The position numbers and the translations under genes are program-made. Shown here in pieces: positions 55,476 through 64,000 of a stretch of DNA of 64,000 bases; positions within the stretch are counted from its first letter, which is position 1; each line of letters begins with the position of its first letter. The stretch spans positions 1 through 64,000 of the forward strand of contig JAFTLT010000051.1 in assembly GCA_017452785.1 (NCBI GenBank), read 5' to 3'. The notes below the pieces were generated by a model, which ran no database searches, was not told where the DNA came from, and worked only from the letters and a program-made list of their open reading frames with translations. This DNA is from Clostridia bacterium (lineage in GTDB: Bacteria > Bacillota > Clostridia > Oscillospirales > Acutalibacteraceae).

Positions 55476-56135
55476 ATGGATATGAAAAAGTGTGAAAACT
55501 GCGGTGCGGATAACGATATAACAGATAATTTTTGTAATCAGTGTGGCAGCAAGCTTAAAGAGGATATTGCAAAAGAAAAAGTAGCAGCTATATTGAAAAG
55601 CGTGCTCTCAGCATTGAAGAAACACAAAATGATAGTTGCGCTGATTATAGTTATTGCTGTTTTGACTGTGGGTATTTATTGTGTATATGATCGGACTCAT
55701 TGCGAGTGGTGCAGCAATGCAGTTGCTGATGGCTCGGACTATTGTTATGAACATAAATGCTATTTATGTGATGACCCAATAACATATAGTTCAGACAAAT
55801 ACTGCTATTTCCATCATCTCACCAATGATGAAGACTCCCCTCTGAATACTTATTCGGCAGCTAATGATTTGAAATTCAGTAATTTGTACCTGACAAGTAA
55901 TACTTCTTATACTCAGGTTAAAGGTACAATAACGAATAACGGCACACGTACATATACATATGTTAAAGTAAAAGGTGCATTTGAAGACTATTCAGGAAAT
56001 GTGCTTGACACGGACTGGACTTACGCTGTTGGCAGTGAAGGTCTTTCACCGGGCGAATCAAAAACATTTTCTATGTCTGTAACAAAAGATTATCGTATAA
56101 AGGATTGCACCGTTTCCATAATTGACTATGACTAA
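55476..56135 (+). CDS. Zinc-ribbon membrane protein with extracytoplasmic FxLYD-like domain
   Basis: A 219-aa protein with an N-terminal zinc ribbon (CENCGADNDITDNFCNQCG), one transmembrane helix (about residues 52-72, MIVALIIVIAVLTVGIYCVY) and an outer part. The outer part starts with a second Cys-rich cluster (CEWCSNAVADGSDYCYEHKC and CDDPITYSSDKYCYFH) and ends with a beta-sandwich. The pattern KFSNLYLTSNTSYTQVKGTITNNG and the YVKVKGAFEDYSG region is typical of FxLYD domains. Two Cys clusters on opposite sides of the membrane are unusual. Confidence 0.8.
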   Translation: MDMKKCENCGADNDITDNFCNQCGSKLKEDIAKEKVAAILKSVLSALKKHKMIVALIIVIAVLTVGIYCVYDRTHCEWCSNAVADGSDYCYEHKCYLCDDPITYSSDKYCYFHHLTNDEDSPLNTYSAANDLKFSNLYLTSNTSYTQVKGTITNNGTRTYTYVKVKGAFEDYSGNVLDTDWTYAVGSEGLSPGESKTFSMSVTKDYRIKDCTVSIIDYD

Positions 56136-56142
56136 ACATAAC

Positions 56143-56169
56143 AAGACCGCCGAAAACTCCGGCGGTCTT
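56143..56169. terminator. Terminator between convergent operons
   Basis: AAGACCGCCG (56143-56152) pairs perfectly with CGGCGGTCTT (56160-56169). It separates the zinc-ribbon operon from the his operon on the other strand. Confidence 0.85.
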
Positions 56170-56175
56170 AATGTA

Positions 56176-56832
56176 TTATGATGTCATTTTTTCCTGCTTG
56201 ACCTTGTGGTCGATAATGTGTCTTGAAGCAAGCTCACGGTGAACTTCTTCGAGTGAAATGCCCATTTCATTCATAAGCACCATTACATGATAAGCAAGGT
56301 CGGCAATTTCATAAATTGTCTCTTTTTTATCGTCAGCCTTAGCTGCAATTATAACCTCAGTGCATTCTTCGCCAACCTTTTTGAGTATCTTGTCAACACC
56401 CTTCTGGAAAAGATAAGTGGTATATGAGCCTTCGGGAAGAGTTTCCTTTCTGTCTTTAAGCAGTGCGTCAAGACCTTCCAGTGAAAATTCGCTGAGCTCA
56501 TCACTGTGCCATACTTCCTTAGTGAAGCATGAGTCTGTTCCCGTGTGGCAGGCAGGGCCGTCTTTTTCAACCACAACTGTCAGTGCGTCCTTATCACAGT
56601 CAGCGGTGATGGAAACAATGTGCTGATAGTTGCCGCTTGTTTCACCCTTGAGCCAGAGCTCCTGACGTGAGCGTGAATAAAAGCAGGTAAGACCCTTTTC
56701 CATTGAGATTTCAAGGCTCTTACGGTTCATATAAGCAAGAGTGAGCACCTTTTTAGTTATTGCATCAACAACGATTGCAGGGATAAGTCCCTTATCGTCA
56801 AATTTAAGCTCGTTAATATCAAAATTAGTCAT
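56176..56832 (-). CDS. hisIE: Bifunctional phosphoribosyl-AMP cyclohydrolase / phosphoribosyl-ATP pyrophosphatase
   Basis: A 218-aa fused enzyme for steps 2 and 3 of histidine synthesis. The HisI part (about residues 1-115) has [20 protein letters not shown], the zinc and metal cysteines in ADCDKDA, and [10 protein letters not shown]. The HisE part (about 125-218) has the helical pyrophosphatase pattern [13 protein letters not shown] and [17 protein letters not shown]. It is the last gene of the his operon, 2 nt after hisF, and ends at the bidirectional terminator. Confidence 0.96.
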   Translation of the reverse strand: MTNFDINELKFDDKGLIPAIVVDAITKKVLTLAYMNRKSLEISMEKGLTCFYSRSRQELWLKGETSGNYQHIVSITADCDKDALTVVVEKDGPACHTGTDSCFTKEVWHSDELSEFSLEGLDALLKDRKETLPEGSYTTYLFQKGVDKILKKVGEECTEVIIAAKADDKKETIYEIADLAYHVMVLMNEMGISLEEVHRELASRHIIDHKVKQEKMTS

Positions 56833-56834
56833 TA

Positions 56835-57593
56835 TTATAACCTCACATTTATGTTGTTTTCTTTAAGCAGCTTTTTAAGATCAGATATCTGCACCTCACC
56901 GAAGTGGAAAATCGAAGCTGCGAGACCTGCATCAATATCGGGAATTTCATTAAAGAGAGTTACGAAGTCCTCAGCTGAGCCTGCACCGCCTGAAGCGATA
57001 ACGGGCACATTAACGGCTTCGCAGACTGCTTTAAGCATCTCTATGTCAAAGCCTTTCTTTACACCGTCAGTGTCAATTGAGTTGACCACAACCTCGCCTG
57101 CACCCATATCAACACAGCGCTTTATCCATGAAATAGCTTCCATACCCGTGTCTTCTCTGCCGCCTTTGGCAAAAACATGGAAAACACCGTCAACACGCTT
57201 TATATCGCAGGAAATAACCACACACTGGTTGCCGTAAAGCCTTGCTGCCTGACTGATAAGGTCAGGGTTTCTTATTGCGCCTGAGTTTACGCTGACCTTG
57301 TCTGCGCCGCATTTCAGCACTCGGTCAAAGTCCTCCACAGTGTTTATGCCGCCACCAACAGTGAGAGGAATAAATATCTTTGAAGCAACTTCCTTTAATA
57401 TATCGGTGAAAAGCTGTCTGCCCTCAGCACTTGCAGTTATGTCATAAAAAACAAGCTCGTCTGCACCGCAGCTGCTGTAAAACTCACCTAATTCAACAGG
57501 GGAGGAAACATCATTTAAATTCTGAAAATTAGTTCCCTTTACAACTCTGCCGTTTCTTACATCAAGGCAGGGGATAATTCTTTTTGTAATCAT
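56835..57593 (-). CDS. hisF: Imidazole glycerol phosphate synthase cyclase subunit
   Basis: A 252-aa beta/alpha barrel. The catalytic aspartates are in [13 protein letters not shown] (Asp11) and [10 protein letters not shown] (Asp130 region), with phosphate loops PLTVGGGI and VIASGGAGS. It receives ammonia from HisH and forms IGP and AICAR. It overlaps hisA by 4 nt. Confidence 0.97.
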   Translation of the reverse strand: MITKRIIPCLDVRNGRVVKGTNFQNLNDVSSPVELGEFYSSCGADELVFYDITASAEGRQLFTDILKEVASKIFIPLTVGGGINTVEDFDRVLKCGADKVSVNSGAIRNPDLISQAARLYGNQCVVISCDIKRVDGVFHVFAKGGREDTGMEAISWIKRCVDMGAGEVVVNSIDTDGVKKGFDIEMLKAVCEAVNVPVIASGGAGSAEDFVTLFNEIPDIDAGLAASIFHFGEVQISDLKKLLKENNINVRL

Positions 57594-58303
57594 TTTGCTG
57601 CCTCCACTGCTTCTTTAAGATCAACTGCACCTATATAATATGCCTTGCCTAAAATTGCTCCGTAAAGGTTCATTTCTCTCAGAGCTCTGATGTCGTCAAT
57701 GCTTGACACACCGCCCGAAGCTACTATATCCATTGAGTATTTCTGTGACAGCTCTTTATAAAGCTCACGGTTTGTGCCTTGCATAGCACCGTCTTTTGAA
57801 ATATCGGTGCAGATAACGGTCTTAACGCCGATGTCACTGAGATGGCTGAAAAACTCGTCTGCGGTGAGCTGACTTTTTTCTGTCCAACCCTTAATGGCAA
57901 CATAGCCGTCCTTCAGGTCAACTCCAACAGCGATGGCACTTTTATATTTGCTGACCATTTTCTGAAGGAATTCATCATCTGTTACGGCAGCAGTACCGAG
58001 AATAACTCTTTCAACACCAAGGTCTATATATTTCTTAACTGTTTCCTCGTCACGGATACCTCCGCCGATTTCAACTTTGAGGTTTGTGTATTCAACAACC
58101 TTACGCACCTCGTCAATATTGGGGGTAGTGCCGTTTTTTGCACCCTCAAGGTCAACCATATGAATGAAGGTAGCACCGCACTGCTCAAATTTGCGTGCAA
58201 TTTCAATAGGGTTGTTGCTGTAAACTGTCATCTCATTATAGTCGCCCTTATAGAGCCTGACAGCCTTTTTATCATATAAATCAATAGCAGGTAAAATAAG
58301 CAT
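57590..58303 (-). CDS. hisA: ProFAR isomerase
   Basis: A 237-aa beta/alpha barrel closely related to HisF. PAIDLYDKKAVRL carries the acid-base Asp8, ICTDISKDGAMQG the second aspartate, and VEIGGGIRD the phosphate site. It isomerises the aminoaldose ProFAR to the aminoketose PRFAR. It lies 4 nt after hisH. Confidence 0.97.
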   Translation of the reverse strand: MLILPAIDLYDKKAVRLYKGDYNEMTVYSNNPIEIARKFEQCGATFIHMVDLEGAKNGTTPNIDEVRKVVEYTNLKVEIGGGIRDEETVKKYIDLGVERVILGTAAVTDDEFLQKMVSKYKSAIAVGVDLKDGYVAIKGWTEKSQLTADEFFSHLSDIGVKTVICTDISKDGAMQGTNRELYKELSQKYSMDIVASGGVSSIDDIRALREMNLYGAILGKAYYIGAVDLKEAVEAAK

Positions 58304-58307
58304 TTTG

Positions 58308-58925
58308 TTATTCTCCTATCTCGCAAAATCCACGAAGTATATTAAGACCCACACTGCCGCTTTTTTCCGGATGGAACTGACAGGCATAAATGTTGTCCTT
58401 CCACACGCAAGCGGTGAAGTCTATGCCGTACTCTGCCGAGGCAGCGCACTCTGCAATGTCCTTTTCGGCAAAGTATGAATGAACAAAATAAACATGGTCA
58501 CCGTCATTTATATATTTAAACAAGGGACAATCTGTTTTGTTTATTTTAAGAGCGTTCCAGCCTATGTGGGGAATTTTAAGACTCTTGTCGAGCTTACCCT
58601 CAAATGGGAGTATATCAGCATCAATAAGACCGAGACCTTCGTGACAGCCGTATTCAAAGCTTCGGTTGAAAAGAAGCTGCATTCCAAGGCAGATGCCCAT
58701 AAGAGGCTTGCCTTTTGCTGCTTTTTCAAGCACGGCCCTGTCAAGACCGCTTGCCTTGAGTTTTTTAGCCGCATCCTCAAAGGCACCCACACCGGGGAGT
58801 ATTATTTTATCGGCCTTTCTTATGACAGCTTCGTCACTTGTTATCACTGCATCAGCACCAATAGCTTTAAAGGATGAAACAAGTGAAAAAAGGTTGCCTA
58901 CGCCGTAATCAATAATTGCAATCAT
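58308..58925 (-). CDS. hisH: Imidazole glycerol phosphate synthase glutaminase subunit
   Basis: A 205-aa class I glutamine amidotransferase. The nucleophile Cys is in PLMGICLGMQLLF, and the His/Glu pair is in YACQFHPEKSG. It supplies ammonia to HisF. It starts directly against the end of hisB with no gap. Confidence 0.97.
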   Translation of the reverse strand: MIAIIDYGVGNLFSLVSSFKAIGADAVITSDEAVIRKADKIILPGVGAFEDAAKKLKASGLDRAVLEKAAKGKPLMGICLGMQLLFNRSFEYGCHEGLGLIDADILPFEGKLDKSLKIPHIGWNALKINKTDCPLFKYINDGDHVYFVHSYFAEKDIAECAASAEYGIDFTACVWKDNIYACQFHPEKSGSVGLNILRGFCEIGE

Positions 58926-59513
58926 TTACAGCACTCCTTTGGTTGAGGGAATTTTATCTTTGTTTTTTTCATCAATTGCCACTGCTGCTTTCATAGTGCG
59001 GGCAAAGCTCTTGAAGGTGCCCTCAATAATGTGGTGTGAATTATAGCCTGAGAGCTGCTTGATGTGAAGAGTAACACCTGCGTGGCGAGTGAAAGCCTCA
59101 AAAAATTCTCTTGTGAGTTCAGTGTCAAAGCTGCCAACCTTTTCAGTGGGGATAGACAGGTCATAGCCGAGATAGCTTCTGCCTGAAATATCAACGGCAG
59201 TGAGAATAAGGCTTTCATCCATAGGCAGAATGAAGCTGCCGTAGCGTGTAATGCCTTTCATATCACCGAGAGCTTCTTTAAAGGCATCTCCGAGGCAAAT
59301 AGCAATGTCCTCAGCGGTGTGATGATAGTCAACCTGAGTGTCGCCAATGCACTTGACATTTAAGTCAAATGAGCCGTGGCGTGAAAAAAGAGTGAGCATA
59401 TGGTCGAGGAAACCGCAGCCTGTGTCTATTTCACCTTTGCCGTCACCGTCTAAACATAAAGAGAGCTTAATATCTGTTTCGGCAGTTTTTCTGATAATTT
59501 CTGACTGTCTCAT
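58926..59513 (-). CDS. hisB: Imidazoleglycerol-phosphate dehydratase
   Basis: A 195-aa single-function dehydratase with the histidine-rich metal sites DYHHTAEDIAICLG, RHAGVTLHI and YNSHHIIEGTFK. Unlike the E. coli protein it has no histidinol-phosphatase domain, so that activity must come from elsewhere. It lies 3 nt after hisC. Confidence 0.97.
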   Translation of the reverse strand: MRQSEIIRKTAETDIKLSLCLDGDGKGEIDTGCGFLDHMLTLFSRHGSFDLNVKCIGDTQVDYHHTAEDIAICLGDAFKEALGDMKGITRYGSFILPMDESLILTAVDISGRSYLGYDLSIPTEKVGSFDTELTREFFEAFTRHAGVTLHIKQLSGYNSHHIIEGTFKSFARTMKAAVAIDEKNKDKIPSTKGVL

Positions 59514-59516
59514 ATT

Positions 59517-60578
59517 TTATGCTCCTTTCACAATCTCTTTTACTGCATTAACAAGGGCTTCCATTTCTTCTCTTGAGCCTATTGTGATACGGTTATAGTC
59601 TTTAATTCTTTCATCTGTAAAATGTCTGACAAGTATGCCTCTTTCACGAAGTAGGGTATATATATCCATACCGCTGATGCATTCATGTTTTGCAAAAATG
59701 AAATTAGTTTTTGAGTCAAGAACCTCAAAGCCAAGGCTGCGAAGCTTAAGGGTGGTATATTCTCTTGTGTCAGCAATTTTTTTGCAGTTAGCCATATAAT
59801 AGTCATTCTCTGCCATTGCAGCTACACCTGCTGCCTGAGTCAGACGGTTGATGTTATATGGGTTAGTGGAATACTTTATCTTTTCAAGGTCTTTTATAAG
59901 CTCCTCATTTGCAAAACAGTAACCAAGTCTTGCCCCTGCAAGGCTGTATGCCTTTGAGAAGGTGCGGCAGACAATAAGGTTATCATATTTTCTTATCAGC
60001 TCATAGCATGATGTTCCGCCGAAATCAATATAGGCTTCGTCAATGAGAACAACATTATTTTTGTTTGAAGCAATGATTTCTTCAATATCCTCTTTGTTCA
60101 TTTCAATGCCTGTGGGAGCATTGGGGTTGGCAATAACAGTAAACTTTCCTGTGGACATATATTTGCTCTTATTGATTGTGAAATCGTCTTCAAGGGGTAC
60201 CATAGTTTTGTCTATGCCGTAAAGGTCGCAGAATACCTTGTAAAATCCGTAGGAAATTTCGGGGAAAAGAGCACCGCTGACATTGCCGTAAAGCATAAAG
60301 GCAAAATTCAATATTTCATCTGAGCCGTTGGAAACGAAAACGTTTTTGCTGTCAACGCCGTAAACCTCTGCTATAGCCTTTTTCAGCTTGCTGCTTTCAG
60401 GGTCAGAGTAAAGGCGAAGATCTGCCACCTCGGCAGAGTTCACAGCCTTTATAACTGAGGGCGATGGGGGATAGGGTGATTCATTTGTGTTGAGCTTGAT
60501 GTACTTTTTATCTTTGGGCTGTTCTCCGGGCACATACTCCTTAAGGCAGGAGAATGCACTGTCTATATATTTACTCAT
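59517..60578 (-). CDS. hisC: Histidinol-phosphate aminotransferase
   Basis: A 353-aa fold type I PLP enzyme. NTNESPYPPSPSV opens the protein, NPNAPTG and DEAYIDFGG bind cofactor, and the PLP lysine is in CRTFSKAYSLAGARLGY. It converts imidazole acetol phosphate to histidinol phosphate. The gap to hisD is 2 nt. Confidence 0.96.
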   Translation of the reverse strand: MSKYIDSAFSCLKEYVPGEQPKDKKYIKLNTNESPYPPSPSVIKAVNSAEVADLRLYSDPESSKLKKAIAEVYGVDSKNVFVSNGSDEILNFAFMLYGNVSGALFPEISYGFYKVFCDLYGIDKTMVPLEDDFTINKSKYMSTGKFTVIANPNAPTGIEMNKEDIEEIIASNKNNVVLIDEAYIDFGGTSCYELIRKYDNLIVCRTFSKAYSLAGARLGYCFANEELIKDLEKIKYSTNPYNINRLTQAAGVAAMAENDYYMANCKKIADTREYTTLKLRSLGFEVLDSKTNFIFAKHECISGMDIYTLLRERGILVRHFTDERIKDYNRITIGSREEMEALVNAVKEIVKGA

Positions 60579-60580
60579 TT

Positions 60581-61855
60581 TTATTCCTCAAATCTTATTG
60601 TTGCACTCTTGCCGTGAGCAGTGAGTCCCTCTTTGTTTGCAAAGAAAGCAACATCTTTATAAACTTCTTTAAGTGCGTTTTCGGTGTAATATGTAAACTG
60701 TGATTTCTTAACGAAATCGTCAACACCGAGAGCACTTGAAAATCTTGCAGTGCCGCTTGTGGGCAGAGTGTGGTTGGGGCCTGCATAATAGTCGCCGAGA
60801 GCCTCAGGACAATATCTGCCCATAAAGATTGAGCCTGCGTGCTTGACTGAGTCAAGATAGTCAAAGGGGTTATCAAGGCAAAGCTCAAGATGCTCCGGAG
60901 CAATTTCGTTTGCAATTTCAATGCCTGCCATTATATTTTCTGCAACTATAATTTTGCCGTTATTGTCTATGGATGCTCTTGCAATTTCCTGTCTTTCAAG
61001 CATGGGAATCTGTCTTTCAAGTGCATCTGAAACCTTATTTGCCAATTCCATGCTGTCTGTTACAAGCACAGCGGAAGCGTTTTTGTCATGCTCAGCCTGA
61101 GAGAGGAGGTCAGCGGCAACAAAATCGGGGTTTGACTTGCCGTCAGCCAAAACTAAAATCTCACTGGGGCCTGCAATCATATCAATTGACACCATGCCGA
61201 AAACCTGACGCTTAGCTTCTGCAACAAAGGCATTGCCGGGGCCCACAATCTTATCAACCTTGGGCACTGTCTCGGTGCCGTAAGCAAGAGCTGCAACAGC
61301 CTGAGCACCACCGACTTTGAATATGCGGTCAACGCCTGCAATTTTTGCTGCAGCAAGTATAACGGGATTAACCTTGCCGTCTTTTGACGGGGGAGTAACA
61401 ATGCAGATTTCCTTGCAGCCTGCAATTTTGGCGGGCACGCTGTCCATAAGCACTGTTGAGGGGTAAGCTGCAGTGCCGCCGGGCACATAAAGACCGACCT
61501 TTTCGATGGGAGTAATCTTCTGCCCTGTTACAACACCGTTCTTTTCGTTGATAATGAAGCTTGTTTTTACCTGCTTTTCATGGAAGTTTCTTATGTTCTC
61601 TTCTGCTGTGCGAAGTATTCTCAGAAACTCAGGCTCAACGGCAGTGAATGCCTCTTCGATTTCTTCATCGCTGACTTCAAGTGAAGTGAGCACTGCTTTG
61701 TCAAGCTTTTCGCAGTATTCAAAAAGTGCCTTATCTCCGTTTGTTTTAACATTTTCAATTATGCCTGTAACTATATCGCTGACATCAATAGTGTCTGCCA
61801 TGCGTGAAAATATCTCGCTGTTTTCAACTTCACCGTATTTATATATCTTAATCAT
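60581..61855 (-). CDS. hisD: Histidinol dehydrogenase
   Basis: A 424-aa zinc enzyme that oxidises histidinol to histidine in two NAD-dependent steps. Family blocks are GLYVPGGTAAYPSTVLM, KIVGPGNAFVAEAKRQVFG, AGPSEILVLAD and LLSQAEHDKNA. The catalytic Glu/His segment is in IANEIAPEHLEL, and the zinc His in GPNHTLPT. It overlaps hisG by 8 nt. Confidence 0.97.
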   Translation of the reverse strand: MIKIYKYGEVENSEIFSRMADTIDVSDIVTGIIENVKTNGDKALFEYCEKLDKAVLTSLEVSDEEIEEAFTAVEPEFLRILRTAEENIRNFHEKQVKTSFIINEKNGVVTGQKITPIEKVGLYVPGGTAAYPSTVLMDSVPAKIAGCKEICIVTPPSKDGKVNPVILAAAKIAGVDRIFKVGGAQAVAALAYGTETVPKVDKIVGPGNAFVAEAKRQVFGMVSIDMIAGPSEILVLADGKSNPDFVAADLLSQAEHDKNASAVLVTDSMELANKVSDALERQIPMLERQEIARASIDNNGKIIVAENIMAGIEIANEIAPEHLELCLDNPFDYLDSVKHAGSIFMGRYCPEALGDYYAGPNHTLPTSGTARFSSALGVDDFVKKSQFTYYTENALKEVYKDVAFFANKEGLTAHGKSATIRFEE

Positions 61856-62486
61856 TGTTTTCCCTCACGAGCTTTCCGAGAGAAGCAGCAATTTCGCTGA
61901 TTTTCTCCCCTTTGAATTTAAATGATGATTTATTTGCAATGAGCCTTGCTGAAATGGGAACAATTGTCTCAATGGGCTCAAGGTCATTTTCATATAAGGT
62001 TTTGCCTGTTTCAACTATATCAACTATAACATCCGAAAGACCTAAGATAGGAGCAATTTCAATTGAACCGTTAAGATGAATAATATCAATGTCACGGCAT
62101 TTTTCGTTATAGAATTTCTGAGCTATGTTTGAAAACTTTGTGGCAACCCTGAGAGTCTGTGAGGTGTTGTCACGGAAGTCTTTTTTTGCAGCCACTGCCA
62201 TGCGGCATTTGCCTATCTTAAGGTCCAGAAGCTCATATACATCGGGAGAGTACTCAAGCAAAATATCTTTGCCTGCAACTCCGATGTCAGCGGCACCTCT
62301 TTCAACGTAAATGGCAACATCTGAGGGCTTGACCCAGAAATATCTGACACCAACCTCTTCATTTTCAAAGATGAGCTTGCGGTTGGTTTCTTTTATAGAC
62401 GGACATTCGTAGCCCGACTGTTCAAACATGGCATAAACCTTTTCGCCAAGTCTTCCCTTGGGAAGAGCAACATTAATATACTGCAT
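61848..62486 (-). CDS. hisG: ATP phosphoribosyltransferase, short form
   Basis: The 212-aa catalytic subunit of the first enzyme in the pathway. ALPKGRLGEKV and GVAGKDILLEY are family marks, and the PRPP loop DIVETGKTLYENDL is intact. It lacks the C-terminal ACT-like regulatory domain of long HisG, so it needs HisZ, encoded directly upstream (1-nt overlap), for activity and histidine feedback. Confidence 0.96.
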   Translation of the reverse strand: MQYINVALPKGRLGEKVYAMFEQSGYECPSIKETNRKLIFENEEVGVRYFWVKPSDVAIYVERGAADIGVAGKDILLEYSPDVYELLDLKIGKCRMAVAAKKDFRDNTSQTLRVATKFSNIAQKFYNEKCRDIDIIHLNGSIEIAPILGLSDVIVDIVETGKTLYENDLEPIETIVPISARLIANKSSFKFKGEKISEIAASLGKLVRENND

Positions 62487-63592
62487 CAGGCATCCTCCAA
62501 TCCGTTTTTTGTGAGCTTAATCAGGCGTTTATATCTTATGCTGCTGTCAGGCTCGTTGAGCACCATAACACTCAGGCTGTCTTGTGAAAGCTCCTCAACT
62601 GCCTTTATAATCTCAGCTGAGGTGCAGCCTTCGTCTTTAATGAGGACTATGTCATAGTCATATTCATCGCTTTCTTTGCCGTGACGCTCAAGGGCATCAA
62701 GATAAACCGCAAAGCCTATTGCACCTGAAGACTTGCCCATTTTTTTCATCAGCTTGTCGTACTGACCGCCTGAGAGCACGCTGGTGGGTATGCCTGAAAT
62801 ATAACCCTTGAAAACAAGTCCGCTGTAATAGCTTGTATCATTGACAATAGAGAAATCTATTCTCAGCTTATCAGAAAGACCTAACTGCTCAGCTGAGGCA
62901 CATATTGCGGCAAATTCGCTCAATGCCTTCTCCACTCTTTCATCAGTACCCTCAAAGGCACTGCAAAGCTCAGCACTGCTTTTATATGTAGCCATAAGCC
63001 TTGAGATTATATCATAAGCCTTCTGCGTGATGTTTCCTTTTTGGAAAATAGAAGTGATTTCATCAATGCTTTTATTCTGAATGCTTTCAAGAACTGTCTG
63101 TTTTACATTTTCACTGAGGTCACACTCTTTGATAAGAGCCGAAAGAAGACCTGCATGAGCAATGTCAACTATATAGTTTTCATCTATGCTTTCAAGGCTT
63201 TTAACAGCAAGATAGAGCACTTCGCAAATATCATAGATGCCGATGTCGCCTATACATTCAAGACCTGTCTGTGTGATTTCTTTAAATGAATGTGAGTCAC
63301 TTGAGATGCGGTAGACATTTTCATTATAATAGAGCTTTTCAACGCTGCCCTTGACATCCTTTGCATTTTTTATAATTGAAAGTGTAACGTCGGGCTTGAG
63401 GGCAAGAAGTCTGCCGTTTGTGTCGGTGAAGGTGATAATGCCGTCACTTATGAGGAAGTCTTTGTTTCTGACATAGAGGTCATATTCCTCAAACTTGCTC
63501 ATTTTAAAGCGGCTATAGCCGAATTTTCTGTAAAGTGAGCGAAGACTGTAAACAGCCTTTTCGTCATTTTTTAATATGTTTTCGTTAAGCAT
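62486..63592 (-). CDS. hisZ: ATP phosphoribosyltransferase regulatory subunit
   Basis: A 368-aa histidyl-tRNA synthetase paralogue without aminoacylation activity. It keeps the class II fold (ALKPDVTLSIIKNAK, VYRISSDSHSFKEITQTGLECIG, GAIGFAVYLDALER), while the anticodon-binding domain is reduced. It forms the hetero-octamer with short HisG and carries feedback control. It overlaps hisG by one base. Confidence 0.93.
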   Translation of the reverse strand: MLNENILKNDEKAVYSLRSLYRKFGYSRFKMSKFEEYDLYVRNKDFLISDGIITFTDTNGRLLALKPDVTLSIIKNAKDVKGSVEKLYYNENVYRISSDSHSFKEITQTGLECIGDIGIYDICEVLYLAVKSLESIDENYIVDIAHAGLLSALIKECDLSENVKQTVLESIQNKSIDEITSIFQKGNITQKAYDIISRLMATYKSSAELCSAFEGTDERVEKALSEFAAICASAEQLGLSDKLRIDFSIVNDTSYYSGLVFKGYISGIPTSVLSGGQYDKLMKKMGKSSGAIGFAVYLDALERHGKESDEYDYDIVLIKDEGCTSAEIIKAVEELSQDSLSVMVLNEPDSSIRYKRLIKLTKNGLEDA

Positions 63593-63597
63593 AATGA

Positions 63598-63888
63598 TTA
63601 TCCCTTCTTATCCAATTTGTTAATAGCTGTCTTATAGCCGCCGCTGCCGTAATTGACACACTTGCCCACACGGCAGATAGTGGCGGTGCTTGCGCCTGTG
63701 AGCTTATTGATTTCGATGTAGCTTTTGCCTTCGCAGAGCAGCTTTGCAACCTCTAATCGCTGTGCTATTGAGGTGAGCTCCTGAATAGTGCAGACATCGT
63801 CAAAAAAGCAGGCGCACTCTTCTTTATTTTCAAGTGAAAGTATAGCCTCAAAAAGTCTGTCTATAGCTTTGTTATCAAGTTTATTCAT
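63598..63888 (-). CDS. TrpR-like YerC/YecD-family regulator, probable histidine repressor
   Basis: A 96-aa all-helical protein of the TrpR superfamily. Residues about 10-96 carry CTIQELTSIAQRLEVAKLLCEGKSYIEI, then a TrpR-type helix-turn-helix, KLTGASTATICRVGKCVNYG. Comparative regulon studies of Firmicutes assign this family to histidine biosynthesis (HisR). Here it is the first gene of the his operon, 5 nt before hisZ, and an imperfect dyad lies in the operon promoter. Repression of the operon with histidine as co-repressor is the natural reading. It is not shown by sequence alone. Confidence 0.85.
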   Translation of the reverse strand: MNKLDNKAIDRLFEAILSLENKEECACFFDDVCTIQELTSIAQRLEVAKLLCEGKSYIEINKLTGASTATICRVGKCVNYGSGGYKTAINKLDKKG

Positions 63889-63922
63889 TGTTATTACGCT
63901 CCATTCGTTTTAACGTAGCAGT

Positions 63923-63951
63923 ATTCTAACACATCAGCGTGCTAAAGTCAA
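63923..63951 (-). promoter_or_regulatory. Promoter of the his operon with candidate HisR operator
   Basis: On the minus strand TTGACT (63951-63946), a 17-bp spacer and TAGAAT (63928-63923). The imperfect dyad CTAACAC-N6-GTGCTAA (63926-63945) covers the spacer and -10 and is the candidate operator. The last 49 bp of the window hold no other feature I can support. Confidence 0.8.
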
Positions 63952-64000
63952 TGGCTTTTTCATATTATTTTAAGTTTTTTTGTACGCATTTGAGGGTGGC

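Overview
The window looks like a chromosomal segment of a Gram-positive anaerobe of class Clostridia, probably a gut or rumen Oscillospiraceae/Ruminococcaceae relative. The reasons are the low-to-moderate G+C, strong AGGAGG ribosome sites, sigma-A promoters with 17-bp spacers, a T-box in front of pheST, a CIRCE element, DUF3048 and TrpR-like YerC proteins, rubredoxin, an oxygen-labile class I fumarase, and very long secreted repeat proteins. No rRNA, tRNA, prophage, transposase or CRISPR array was seen.

Layout. 0-2.4 kb: structured non-coding repeats, a MerR regulator with a duplicated C-terminal domain and a small membrane protein. 2.5-7.6 kb: a 1238-aa secreted Cys/His-repeat protein packed 1 nt ahead of a two-subunit fumarase. 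7.7-19.6 kb: small regulatory modules (XRE/membrane-anchored protein, YdcF, MGMT, an IT-superfamily permease behind an attenuator-like leader, ECF sigma/anti-sigma, zinc ribbon/acyltransferase, CIRCE-htpG, rubredoxin, RelBE, GtrA). 19.6-20.0 kb: a compact locus built like a type I toxin-antitoxin system, with a 20-aa hydrophobic peptide and a convergent small RNA. 20.0-25.5 kb: T-box pheST and a CPA2 antiporter, separated by a dispersed repeat with 11-bp iterons.

25.7-39.4 kb is the most unusual part. A LysR regulator and a full branched-chain-type ABC importer (LivKHMGF) lead into an N-carbamoylsarcosine-amidase-like cysteine hydrolase and a hydantoinase/dihydropyrimidinase. A second promoter then drives an MmgE/PrpD protein and a complete dlt-like set: adenylating enzyme, carrier protein, MBOAT and DltD/SGNH-like protein. 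My inference is that an imported cyclic ureide is opened and decarbamoylated, and that the released amino compound may be loaded on the carrier and exported to the cell envelope, as D-alanine is by DltABCD. The link is by position and enzyme logic only.

39.4-40.1 kb: a DUF559 nuclease gene between two nearly identical 121-123-bp REP-like palindromic repeats. 40.3-51.8 kb: one 3830-aa secreted protein with dozens of ~40-aa Cys/His units, a FIVAR domain and a Cys-rich amphipathic C-terminal tail, transcribed from a structured leader. It is followed by a self-contained minigene for a 31-aa amphipathic peptide. 52-56 kb: phosphatase, DUF3048 lipoprotein, a second XRE/lipoprotein divergent module with three operators, and two zinc-ribbon membrane proteins. 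56-63.9 kb: a ten-gene histidine operon (yerC-hisZGDCBHAF-hisIE) on the minus strand, without a histidinol-phosphatase gene.
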